Positions 22,545 to 34,712 of a DNA stretch of 64,000 nt are shown here, in pieces. The translations under genes and the position numbers were made by a program. Under the pieces are notes generated by a model. The model worked only from the letters and a program-made list of their open reading frames with translations. It made no database searches and was not told where the DNA came from. Source of the stretch: Cryptomeria japonica (lineage: Eukaryota > Streptophyta > Pinopsida > Cupressales > Cupressaceae); the NCBI RefSeq assembly GCF_030272615.1, contig NC_081415.1:366613667-366677666 (forward strand). The letters are read 5' to 3'. Position 1 is the first letter of the stretch. Each line of letters begins with the position of its first letter.

Positions 22545-24339
22545 TCAACCCTCTAGTGTCACCACCACCACTACTACCATGGCTACCACCACTCCTACTA
22601 CCACTGCTACTAGATCTCCAACAACAACTCCTGCCACAACATCAATTGTATCTATTGCACGAGCTGTGACAACAACACCTCCACCATTGGTTACAGTAAC
22701 AGTCACCCCACCTTTTGTCATTTCACAGATGTCTACGCCTACAATGAATCCCAGAAAAGAGACAACTAATTTTCCATAATGTGGAGTCAGACTCAGATCA
22801 AGAGGAGGCGAAGCCAACACCAAAGAAGGTAGAGCCCAAGAAGAGGAAATGAATGACTCCTTCTAGTGTGGAGAAACGAAGGGAGCCCATTGTATAAATG
22901 GTTTTAGAACTTGAACAGGTAACCCCCATGGACATAGATGATCAAGGTCTGCAGCAACAACAACAAGGTGAAGAGGGGGAAATGGGACATGCACAAGATG
23001 AAGAGCATGATAAAAGACTTATTCTCACTCCATGAGATGTGGAAAACTTGTTGAAATAAATTGCAGGTGGAGAAATAGAGCAACAAGGTCAAGAGTTGGC
23101 CAAAGATTTTAACAAGCAAGTGAGCGGGAGATTGGAAGAATACCAATAACAACTTGATCTTGATCATACTCTACAGACAAACTTGGTGTAACAAATTCCT
23201 CCTACCCAAGAAGAGACCCAAACTCCTCCCAATACACAAGATGCAGAATAAGAACAACAATAGGAGGAGGAACCATCACAAGAAGTTGGGAGAGTGACAA
23301 CACAAACAACCACCCAGGGAGGAGATACAGATGAAGGAACACCACAATGGTTAACCTTCACTTTCAATAAGAAACAAAAGGTGATGTTTCCCAAACTCTC
23401 ACTGCAACAAGATATTGCGAAGGAGCCAAAGAAAACAAAGAAGGCTAAAACAATTCAAGATTTATCTAGAACTGGCTCCAGTGAAGTAATCACTGATATC
23501 GCATCTCCTGTGGAGGATGAAGGGGAAGATCCTTTTACATACCAATTATCACAGGTTATGCTCAGGAAATAGACAAATTTGGGGGAGCTTGATACTCTCA
23601 AATTTCAACTAGCACAGTCAGAAGCAAGATGGAGAAGGAGCATAATTCCGAACAGCAGGTGAAGGCACAGTTAGAGAAATATAAGCAGTTGCTTGTGGAA
23701 ATGGCAAAGCCTCTAGATTGAAGGGTCAATGACACACTTCCATCCACATCATCACTCCTATAAGGTGATATGAGGGCTTTAATAGAAATAAGAAAAGTAG
23801 AAGTTACTATAAATTCATGGGCAAAGGATAATATTTCAAAGGTAAAATTGTTTCTACAACATACAACCCGAATTTATGAAAGAGTCCTCAAAACAAAGAA
23901 AGAAATATGAGAATCCTCAACAAATTGGGAAGTGAGAATTAGAGAATTCACCAAGCAGTGTAGAAAATTGAATTAAATATTGGCCTTGGGGGAAGAAGTG
24001 TGTAGAAATGAGGATTTGCTCGAAGGTGATGATTTTGATAGTTTACAGTCTTATATTTTTGTAATAGGATTTAAAATATAAGTGCTTGAGTAGTGCAGGT
24101 CAAAGATTTTGGAGGCGCATGCTCCTCTATTGAAGTAAATATAAGAATTTTGTAAAGAAGCTGCTAGGCACATATGGTCATGACATTTTGAGGGATGGTC
24201 GCTTGAAGAAATGTGTAGTGCTAGGCCAATGGGACCAGTATGTGGCACATCATTTTGCACCTACAGCCAAGTTTAATACGGGATTGATGGATAAGTATTC
24301 ATTTTTTACTTCTCAATGTATACATGTAGAGGGGGTGAT
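22545..24339 (+). pseudogene. 3' part of ORFx from a neighbouring gypsy-1 copy
   Basis: Homologous to 53521-54151, starting with the same Thr-rich tract (TTTTMATTTPTTTATR) and ending with the same polypurine tract right before an LTR. It keeps about 1.15 kb (about 23065-24211) that the right-hand copy has lost. Reading across frames, this part contains GGEIEQQGQELAKDF, WLTFTFNKKQKVMFPKL, a Lys-rich stretch, and helical text ending in ERVLKTKKE. It has numerous stops. It shows that another unit of the same element lies immediately left of the gypsy-1 5' LTR. Its front is cut off by the CACTA insertion. Confidence 0.75.
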
Positions 24340-25517
24340 TTATAAGTTGGTCGACAGGTGGGAGAAGTAAAGCAAATTTTGAAGAAGTCTGAGTTACAGA
24401 TTTTGTATGTTGTTGATCCTCCTGAAGACACAATTGCATGTTACATTAGTAACTATAAGAGATATTAAAGGAGTAGAGGATGAACATATAGTTGTTGCAT
24501 ATGCAATTTTGACTGATTTTTGAAGATATTTTTTGTTACCACAAAAGCTGAGAGTTCAACTGCTACACCACACCGATTTCAATTTTTGGGCAAAATTTTG
24601 CATGGTTGTAATGGCCAATTTCAGGAACGCTTGTTTCGTAGTAATAGTTAATTGGTAGTTTCATTAGAGTTTAAGGCAGAGACTTGCATTTCAACTACAA
24701 CTCCTTGTTTTTGTAGCTCTTGGTTCAGATAGCTTTTAATTCCTAGAATTTAGGACTTGAAACCCTATAAATTAGAGATTTTGATTCATTGTAAGGGTCC
24801 GCAAATTGATGATTTGAGGTCCAATTTAAATATTCTTTAAGAGATTTTGATGTAGAGTTTTATGAGTTTAGAATATTTTGTGATACTCTTTGAAGTTTAA
24901 TATAAAAATCATCTTGTGGATTGCCTGATCTACTAGTGTGTTCTATATGGTTATGTTCTTCGTTATCTGGTAACTTCTATTATTTAAATTAAGAACTATT
25001 TCTTTTCGATACTTTGTTATTTTATGAACTATATTGCGCATGTAAATGGTATATGAGGATTAAATTGATAGGGTGATTATTGGTTTGATGATATTCATTT
25101 TTGTTGCTATGTGTAGTTGTCCGACTTTACATATTTTCCAGATTTCATCATTTGAATGTTGATTTAGTAATATTGATAATACTAGGTTATTAAATTCTAA
25201 CCATGTGGATCATTCAGTTGTTATTGCATTGATTTAATTGTTATTTCCTTGTTCCCCTAATCTATCTTTTGTTATTTATTTTTGAGAGAATCTAAATTAG
25301 AAAATACAAAAAAAGTAGGTAATTTGAAATTGTTTCAACTAGCAGGCCCCTTGACATGTACAATCACATTAACCATTGAGCTACTCATCATCGTTGAGAC
25401 CGAACTATAAAGACCTTGGAGTATTTAGTTTCCCAAAACTTACTACTTTTTTAGGAGAGGTGGTGAGTGTTCATATAAACTACCTAACTGTTGGTGAGTG
25501 TGTCAAAACACCCATCA
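24340..25517 (+). repeat. Gypsy-1 left LTR (shared with the neighbouring copy)
   Basis: Begins TTATAAGTTGG (TGATAAG in the right LTR) after GAGGGGGTGAT and ends CACCCATCA. Short inverted ends TGATA/TATCA are clear in the right LTR. A TATA-like CTATAAATTA lies at 24765-24774. Confidence 0.8.
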
Positions 25518-25599
25518 ACAAAAACTGGAGCTAGAAGGAGGACCAGAAGGACAAATTCTCTTATCTTTCAATTGCACAGTCACACTATGACCAAACATG

Positions 25600-27456
25600 G
25601 TACTCCCAGGAGATAGAATTTTACCATTTACACAATCCAACCTCAATTATGAACAAGATGAAATCATTCCTGAATTGTACTCTCTTGTTTGGGACAATAG
25701 AAGGAATCATAGTGATTGGTTACAAACATGAAAAGCCCTTGACCACAATAGGCAAAAAGGTATATGCATAGAAGCGGAGGCACAAAGGAAAATCCTCACT
25801 CAAATAAACCCTTAACCACCTCCTCCACGACCGATAAATTGAGATACTAAGCTGGAGTGTATATCATCTTTCTCTCCAGAGACATTTCATAAAGTTCCTA
25901 GGAGTAACTCTTCTCCATCAAACTTACTAAAGTTAGGACCTGCAACTAGGAAGATGAGAAATAAAGCTAAAGGACATCCTTTAACAGACTCACCAATGCA
26001 ATCATCCAAACCCAACATAGGAGACCAGCTAATCCCTAGTCCTCAACCTGTCATTGCACCTTTCATAACTCAATGTCCACCATCACCACCTACAATGGCC
26101 TATTTCAACCAAGATCATAGACCATTAGGAAATATACCTGGAGGGACACATGACTTACCTAGGAATCCAAACAAATTATGTAGTAATTTCTACTTTGGGG
26201 GACCTAGGACCGCAGATGAGAATATTGACGCATTCAAGGATGTAGTGGTTCGTAACAACATCCAACATCAGGACATGGTATTTATACTTTTCCCATATTC
26301 ACTTGGGGAGAATGAGTATAATTGGTATCTGACCCTACCAGCAAATTCCATTGATGGTTGGGATGTTTTACCGAATGTAGCAATTGATTTGTAGCAATTG
26401 ACCCATGGAGTGATATGTTTATCAAGAACAGTGTGCCTGAAGATCAAAGGGATACCTTGGCAAAATTTTATACATTGGCAATCAACATGAATCAAGAACG
26501 GAATCATACACCTAGGGGGATTGGATACAACTTTCCCATAGGAGTGAACCAAGGAAATTACAACTAACTCCTCGGAGTATCACCATCCTTACCAATAGGA
26601 GCCCCAACAATGAACACGGTACCACTTTATGAACCCCAACCTCAAGCTAGTCAACAATTTGCTACACAAGCTTTACAATAGAAGAACAATGCCAATGTTA
26701 CCCCTATCCGAACATAGTACGCTCTTCAAGTACATGGTATAGGGAATAGTATGGTAACTTACATACAACAAACCAAGCCCCAACTTCAATGCTTGAGAGT
26801 CAAGGGTCACACATATCTGCTGAAGTGGAAGCTTTAAAGAAGATGATTTCCCAAGTTACTTCAGATCTTAGTCAACTAAAGATGAATCCTCCAGAAGGAT
26901 ACAACCAATCCTAGTCATATAATAACCAGTGTGGTTATAATAATCAGAATCAAAATTAAAGATATAACTCCAAGACGTACAATAGACAATGGAACATGGA
27001 TCCAAACAACGGTGGGGTAAACCATGACCATCCTGATGCAAGAGACAACCATAACAACACCCAAAGTGTTAACCTAGCAGATATGAATTTGCTAACTAAT
27101 TGGTGCAGGTTGCATGATACAACATCACATTCAAAAATCAATTGCACACAATTCAAAAAAATGATTAGGATTACTCAAGCTGACTCTCAACCAAAGAGGT
27201 TCTCTAATGAGGAGTCGGAAAAGGTTAATACAACAATGTTGGTTGACACATTCCTTTACAAAGAGTTTCAAGCAGAAGTTGAAAGTGAACCATGTGTTTA
27301 TGATGCACAATCCTTCCAAACTAGAAATAATAACAATCTTAGAAGTCAAGGAAAGGCACCATTGACAAAACTACATCCTCCAAAAGGAGGATTTGTACCT
27401 CCTGGTATAAACACAAGTAACAATCCTCCTCCCCCTCAAGATTTTCAAGGAATACA
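25600..27456 (+). pseudogene. Gypsy-1 gag, N-terminal and middle part
   Basis: Decayed, several frames. Recognisable blocks include NKLCSNFYFGGPRTADENID, a capsid-like GENEYNWYLTLPANSIDGWD, then in the next frame PWSDMFIKNSVPEDQRDTLA. From 26996 a stretch contains the zinc-knuckle-like WCRLHDTTSHSKINC and ends QGKAPLTKLHPPKGGF. Copia-2 cuts it after QDFQGI at 27456; the frame resumes at 43901 with HPRQGQSQ. Gag would form the particle that packages the RNA. Confidence 0.75.
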
Positions 27457-29798
27457 TGTTGGCATTGTGTTTTCATTGATGTCAACTGATATAAGATGAC
27501 CACCGGTAGATAAGATTTATGTGCAACTCTGCAATGAAGAAGTATAGGATGTGATATCTTGGATATCACCTTGTATTGTAAAACACAAGTAAAGGTAAGG
27601 AAGATGTCCTTAGAAGTCACCAATACACAAGTTAGTGCCTGACTTTTGTGATGAGATAGAGAGGTGTTTGAGCGATTGTTTGTGATGAAGAGGCAGAATG
27701 TTATCTGAATCACATCAACACTAGAGGAGAAGAATGAACTGGTGTGCTGTGAGGTTGCAAAACTATAGGACTCTCACCGGTTGAAGATACAGTCATCATC
27801 AGAAGCAATGACTAAATAGTGAGTGTGTCCACACCAGATCACATGTGCCTGTTTGAAGATATCTTGCACAAACAAGGAACTCACATGAGCACCTGACAAG
27901 GTGTTACTCCACCAAGTAAGTGGGGCTTATCTCCTATATGTGTTGAGGCATTATCTCTTGGTGAGATAAGAGTGAAGAGGTAAAAGAAAGGACTTGAAGG
28001 ATCATAGTAGATCCACCGGTGAATTGAGGGAATGTCTTAAGTGCATGAGATTAGGGTTATGCATTGGACCGACAAAGAAGGCATGTTGAACAAGAGTGAT
28101 ATGTTTGTCATTTAGACAAACTGGCTGAGCAGATACAGTCAGAGGAGAATGGTCTGATCGATGAAGGATTCTAGTAAAGGTTGATGACTAGTGTCATCAA
28201 GAGTGATAACTGGTATGTAAGCCCACCGGTAATATGAGCAAGGTGCAGATGCAAATGAATCTCCACCTTGGGGAAATGAGAAAATGAGATTTCTCAAAGA
28301 AAGACATGTCTAAAGACCATTCAAGGTGTTCCACCCACAGTTTAGCAGAATACAGACATGGTGAGGTTATTGGTACAGTGTGTGATACCGTCAGAGTTAG
28401 CAAACTGACAGGAAAGAGGAACCGATTGAGTGGCTGGCCGGTGATCCTATCTGGACCAACATGAAGTGTCAAGCTGGTAGTTAGTCGACATTGATGCCAC
28501 ATGGAGTCAACGTGGAAAATATGTGTGTGGATAAAAGATGGAATGTACATCGATGGGGTTGTTGCAGGATTGGTCGACTTTAATGAGAAGTCACTCAAAT
28601 CATGGGACATGTTGCAGAGATATTGCAGGGGTTTGAGGCTCAAGGTATAGAAGACAACTATGAGTTAGCTAAGAGTGATTGGGAAGATCAAGGCAATGGA
28701 GGAAACAACACGATAGTTCTTTTGTGATTGACCAAGGGATCAGTTATTAGGGTAAAAGCAAGTCGCCAGAGATGGAAGGCATAATCTAGGAGATGCGAAT
28801 ATGGCAGAGTTGTGCAATCGGATGTCAGAAAGATTAGATCATGCAAGATCTGATTGAATTTGGTTTTCCTCAAGGATGGTGAGGAAACCCTAACCACCTG
28901 GATTTTGAATTAGTTTTTGGAGGGAAAAATTGGCTATAAGTGTGGGGCCAAAGAGAATGTTTGGTGTTATTGAACAAAAGAATATAGTGCTATTGCAAAG
29001 TGGAATACTTCTGCAAGTAAGAGAAAATCAGCCAAGTGCTCAACGAGAATCTTTGAAGAAAGTAGGAGTGAGAAAGAACCTAGTTGAAGCATTCAACCAG
29101 TTGGAGAGAAGAATCGGTAGCCTTCATACCGGCAGAGTAGATGTGAAAGAAGCTGCAGAGAAGATAGACAGAGAACCGACAGAGAATAGAATCGATGAAG
29201 AGCAGAGAAGTGAGGAGGAGATTTAGTGAGAGAAATACAAAAGAGATATAAACTGATAGGACTTACCAGTAGAGAAGCAGCAGAGAAGTGAGTTGGTGAA
29301 GCAGAGAAGATATCTCACCGATAGAGTAAGATATATATAATGGTTGCAAGATTCACTTGTAACAAGATAACCACTTATGTATTTGATGTTTACATTGTGA
29401 ACACTGAGTTGTATCTTGGTGCAGGGGTTGGTGCTCCTTTGGGTTGTGACCCATAAATCAAGTAGGGGTTGTAGCTCCTTGGGTTGGTCCCTTAAAGTTA
29501 GGGGTTGGTGCCCTAAACTTTGTAATTGTATTTTATTGTGAGGTTGGATTGGAGTAGTACACTCCAACAACATTTCTCATTGAGGTTTTTCCCATCTTGG
29601 GTTTTCCTTGTATATGTTGGTGTTATGTGATGTCCCCAGGTGAGTGTGTTTGCATTTAAGTTAGTTTCCTCCCTAACTGGTAAGTCTACATTAAGTTAAA
29701 TCTAGGAACCGATATGCTCACAAAGGACTACAAAAGAGAGAGATTTGAGAACCACTTATTCACCCCCTCCCCCTCTCAGTGGTGCATTGTGTCTAACA
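27457..29798 (+). repeat. Copia-2 left LTR
   Basis: 2.34 kb. A TATA-like ATATATATAA lies at 29331-29340, well before the LTR end. Many differences from the right LTR are C/T or G/A. Short ORFs inside are not supported as genes. Confidence 0.88.
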
Positions 29799-29800
29799 AT

Positions 29801-29813
29801 TGGTATCAGAGCC
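29801..29813 (+). promoter_or_regulatory. Copia-2 primer binding site
   Basis: TGGTATCAGAGCC, complementary to the 3' end of initiator tRNA-Met, two bases after the LTR end. Confidence 0.88.
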
Positions 29814-29871
29814 TAGGTTCCCAGTTAGAAGAGTGTTCTCCAACCTGGATAGATTCCAGCCTAAGGACACA

Positions 29872-31701
29872 ATGGTTTGTTTAGTATCAATCTCTGCTCT
29901 TGTATTTGATGGTTCAAACTTTTCTATTTGGAGTTGCAGAATGGACGTTTTCCTATCCTCTTTAGGGTTTGATGTATGGATGTCAGTAGTTGATGATCTC
30001 CCTAGAAAGGTCAATCTTCCTACCAGATTTGTAGAAGAAATAAGAAACCAGTGCAATGAAGAAGCCATGAAGGCTATTTTCAGTGGACTCGTCGGTGATG
30101 TCTCTTCATAGGTGGACAAGTGTAAAATAGCAAAGAGCTTATGGGAAAGATTGAAGAAGCTCTATGGAAATGAACCCTCAACTATAGAATCAAAAATTGA
30201 AGCAAATATGAGAAATACCTCTCATATTTATCGAGATAATGAACATAGATCTGCTAGCAGTCGTAGCAATAATGAAGAAGGAGCTCAACTCTTCATGGCC
30301 CAAGAATCTGAAAGTGGTAGGGCAAACAGTTCCCCTCAACAAAATATGTTGAGTAGTGATGATGATGAAGAGGAAGACATGGTAGATAGATCTTTCCATC
30401 AAGATCCTTTTGATGATCAAGAAGCAACAGAAGTTGACATTGAAGGAGAGCTTGTAAATACACTTGAAGAACTTGATAGAGTTAAAAGGGAAAACAAGCT
30501 ATTCAAGAATGCTGCAATTATGGAGCAGAACCAGTTAGTCAAATGCCTTGAAGAATCTAAGAAATGCATCTGAGAGTTGAAGACTCAAGTAGAAGACACC
30601 AAGAAATGTCGGTGTGAAGATCTAGCCTCTCAGCTAGAGATAAAAGACAAAAAACTTCAGTGGCTGCTCTAAGAAAACAAAGGCTAGACCTCTCTAGTTA
30701 GATATGTTCCTCTCAAGAAGGTTGACCTAACCACAACTGGTGTGGACATGTAGGAAAAAGTGAAGATCAATGCTACAAGAAGGAATCTTCATATAGATCT
30801 CAGAGGTAAGGGGAAGATGGAAGAAGAAAACTCCACCGAAAGCAGGAAGATGAGGAAGTAGCAAAGGAGACCCTCCACCGGTAGAGGACAGAAAAATGCT
30901 ACCACCTACAGGAGGAAGCAAGTGTGGGAGAAGAAGAAGAGATCAGATGAAAGAGGTGCTCAAAATGGACAACCAAGGATCCATTCTCCAAAAGGAAAAG
31001 AAGGGGATGCAAAACCGGCAAGATCTCCTCATGCATGGCAAAGTAAATATGTAAGTCATATGTCTTCATTTATCGGTTACTACTTTACATGTAATGATTA
31101 TGGCCATAAGATAAGGGAATGTAGAAAGATATCTAGAAAGAATAATGTAGGATCTCATAGAAATCATGCTTATGGGAAGGATGTATCCAGAAGTAGATAC
31201 ATGCATGTTCCTTCTCTCGGTTATGAAAAGATTTTTTGTCATAACTACAATGGATCTAGCCATAGAGAGTTTGAATGCAAGAAGAGGAACCTGCAATTAC
31301 ATGGAGATAGACAAAATGGTCATGCTCTGTAGATAAGTGAAGACATGGCATATGGAAAGAAGAGATCTACATGGAACCAAAGGAGAAATGTCCCTACAGG
31401 AGTAAGAGGTCCACCGGTTTCGGTTGCTAGTCAAAGCAACATGACCAGGAGAAGATGGTCAAACCGGTATGTCAAGAGATTTCCCAATCATAATATTGGG
31501 ATGAATGTTGTGTGCTACTATAGCACTACTTCCAGCTGTAATGAAGAATCAGGAAATGGAAGGACCCATCAGCAGAAAAAGGAAAGACCTACTCCTGATT
31601 TTGGAAATGGGACGAAGGATGAGACCAAGCAGGTATGGAGGAAGAAGACCATGAACTGGCACTGTACACTCAGTGCACAAGTGATGTCTCCTAAGGCCTA
31701 A
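29872..31701 (+). pseudogene. Copia-2 Gag
   Basis: Starts MVCLVSISALVFDGSNFSIW, matching the copia Gag opening 'L..FDG.NF..W...M'. It continues with AKSLWERLKKLYG, which is the conserved LW..L...Y block, then an acidic central part. Two degraded zinc knuckles follow: TCNDYGHKIREC (first Cys changed) near 31090 and CHNYNGSSHREFEC near 31240. It then ends in basic Arg/Lys-rich text. In-frame stops occur, for example TAG at 30109 and TGA at 30571. Gag packages the element RNA. Its presence alone, without pol, resembles the gag-only non-autonomous elements (TR-GAG) reported in plants. Confidence 0.8.
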
Positions 31702-32727
31702 AGGAGATGCAATATCTTAGGGGGAGTACCACATTGAATTTATCTTCCACCTCCTCAATGAAGGAGGCAACATGAAAGAACAGATGTTGCTGGTATGAAG
31801 GATGAGAATGTAAAGATAGGTGTGTGTAGATGTTGTCTTGACTACACACCTATAGATCAGTGATAGATCACCACTGCATGTTTCAAAGGGTGAAGGTTAA
31901 CAATTGGCATCAAATGTTAACTGGTATGTGCAGGATGTTACCAGCATGGATGCTAACAGGTACTTGCAGGTTATGTAAGACAATGAGGTTGGAAAGCATT
32001 GCATTAGCCCCGATAACATGGAGTGAAATTATGTCTCGAGAGGTGCTGATGAAGACCTAAAAGATATATGTTGGCCAGATTTGTTGATCATGCAGGCTTG
32101 CATGTTTTTGGGCTAACCAGTTTGTCTCTTGGCATGATGATGTCATTGTATGGCATTGGGAAAATTCAAGATCATGTCATAGACTGTGCTAGATACAATG
32201 GAGTTGAAGGATCAATAGATGATCACATATGCACTGCTAAATCGGTATATGGAGAAGATTGGAGTTTTGATATTGTACCTAAGTGGAGATAAAGAACTTG
32301 AGATGTATGACTCAAGGGGAGTTCAACTTCTCATGATGAAGAGTTAGCTTGCTTGAACTTGAAAGGATACTGAATGCCCAAATTGCAGGAGATGGAAAAT
32401 GCAGAGGTGTTGCAGGATGACCGGTAGGTGATTAGTATTCACTGACACATCAAAAATTGGTATCAGTCTTTTTGCAAATTGAGCTCAAATTGCATCAGAT
32501 GTGCATCCTCAATTAGTGTCAGTTAATGGTTAAGTTCCCCATCTCAAGTGTTGTGACTTGAGAAGATGTAACAACCGGTGACAAGATAACAAGTGGTATC
32601 AAAGGAAGTGTTACATCCAATGAAGACAAAGGGGGAGAAATTATTCGGTCAGTGTTGATAAAGACAAGGAGGTATGACATCCTGATAGTGCCCTTTGCCA
32701 TTGTTGTCAAAGGGGGAGAAGAATTTT
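31702..32727 (+). other. Copia-2 post-gag non-coding segment
   Basis: Starts with CTTAGGGGGAGTACC. No copia protease, integrase or RT motif is seen. It ends with AAAGGGGGAGAAGAATTTT, where gypsy-2 is inserted; 32723-32727 is the left ATTTT target copy. Confidence 0.65.
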
Positions 32728-34659
32728 TGGTGCAGGAGCACCTAGTTGAGTAAAACTCCCATTTTTGAGTATTTAATGCTTTTATGTTTGTAATGTCTTC
32801 TGTTAGGTTGTTAATGTTGTTTTAAATTGTTTTGTGTCATGTTTAGTGGTTTTGATCTCTTTTTGGGCTTTAGAGATCAAGTTTTTCCCTTCAGGCTTTG
32901 AGTTGACAATTTTTGGCAAAAAAGTGCAAAATTGCTAAAAAGATCTTCTAATGCTTTCAAAAGAATTGAAACATTTTTGATAAGTTTTTTTAGGCATGTC
33001 TAAGTTGATTAGACAAGTTGATAAGGCTAGATTGTCAGAAATGCCTTTTTGAGAAAGAAATGTTGTCATTTGCCTCAAAAAGTTGTCAAAGTTGTCATTT
33101 TTGTGTTTTTCTTACAAAACGTGGTTGTGGAAGCCTCTTGTCCGTACTGAGCTTGATAACCAATTTGTGGGACTATAAAAGCACCTCTCTTTTCCAAACT
33201 GTGTGCTCATTGCCCTGTCAAGGGTTTGAAGTTCCAAAATGATTCCACTTGACTAATCCATGCTTGGGATCCCACAATATGGATTCAGTCAAGTTGGAAC
33301 TCATGTATATATTGTACATATGCTTTGTTTAAGCCAATATGGTGGTTGGAAGAAGGATTTGAGTGAATTTTAGGCAAGTATTGATTACTCGGCTAGTAGT
33401 GTGTTTAAAACTTGAGATTTGCACCCAAAGTACATTTTGGAGTGAACAAATACATGAGGCAAAGGTCTAGACATATGGCCAATGGTGTGTAAGATCACAT
33501 TTTCTCATTCGTTTAGCTTGATCCTATTAAACTTTATCTTTTTGTAAGCAAACAGTGAGTTCACTACTTTTATGATTTCTATTTGACAAAATGCTCATGG
33601 AATGCTTTAAGAGCATAATCCAAGCCTTGAATAATGAAGGAAATGTAATAGGAGGATTTTTTAATGTTTGAAGACCTCATTGAGGTTCTGTACAAGTTGG
33701 TACTTCTTGTAAAACAGGTCCAAAAAGTGCAGCAGCAGTCTGACTAGTAAAGGGCAACAAGTTGACAGTCACAGTGACATTTCTCTCCATTTTCAGTTGC
33801 TTGCCAAGTGTTTGGCATTATGCTTGTGTGTCAGAGGTAGGGGACATGTGTCTAAGATAGATCAAATGACCTAAGAAGTTCTGGGCACTTGTTTTTATGG
33901 ACAACAAAGAAAACTAGGTGGACAAGCTTCAAAACCCTCCAAAACCCTACAATTAGGCCACAAATGGTGGATAGTCCTCATATTGCCCTAAAAACGGCCT
34001 AAACCATGAAAATCAGTTAGTATATACCTCTAAACCATCAACCAAATCAAGTTTGTTGGAGGAGAAGCCCATCGTTGGGCAAGGTGAGCAAATTTAGGCC
34101 AATTAGGCCTCCACGGGCTAGTAGCCCTTTTTGACAGTTTTGACAAAATTTAAAAATCCGATTTCAAGGAGGACTTGGGGACTCATGGAATCTTATGAGA
34201 TCTCTCAAAAACCATGAACTTGAGCATCAAATAGGCCTTTGGACAATGTGTAGTCCCTTTTGGAGGTATTTGACCTTTGGTTGGAGTTTGAGTAGCCAAG
34301 GGCTATGAGCCTAAAACCAAATTGTGAGCATCAAACCTTGAAGAAAAATTTGCTGCCCCTACATGTCCATGTAGAAGACTCATAATGCATTATGAAACAA
34401 TGTGTTGAATGCCAAGGGAATAGGGTTTGAGTATGAGTAGTTGGGTGGAGTGAGCAATTAAAGTAAGTAGAGCATGGGTGTGAGCCATCACCAAGGAGAG
34501 GAGGTTGTTGGTGGAGACTTGTAGAGAGACCTATCAAGTGTAACTAAACTTGTCATTGCAAACATCAAGAGTAGACACAAACAACACTTCTTGTTTCCTA
34601 TTATTGGCCTTTGAGTCAAATTGGCCCTTTTGAGCACTTTCCTAGCAATCTCCCTATCA
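32728..34659 (+). repeat. Gypsy-2 left LTR (with an internal gap relative to its partner)
   Basis: TATA-like CTATAAAAGC lies at 33173-33182. Just after it, about 220 bp present in the right LTR (39786-40013) are missing, including the likely AATAAA region. Confidence 0.9.
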
Positions 34660-34662
34660 TAG

Positions 34663-34676
34663 TGGTATCAGAGCCA
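34663..34676 (+). promoter_or_regulatory. Gypsy-2 primer binding site
   Basis: TGGTATCAGAGCCA, initiator-Met type, three bases after the LTR end. Confidence 0.9.
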
Positions 34677-34712
34677 ACAAAAGATTCCGGAGGAAAGAAA
34701 CATTAGGAAAAC

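Noticed and set aside
22579-22823. Small ORFs on both strands in the Thr-rich tract
   Set aside because: The plus-strand one is the low-complexity linker of ORFx and the minus-strand one (Val-rich) is its shadow.
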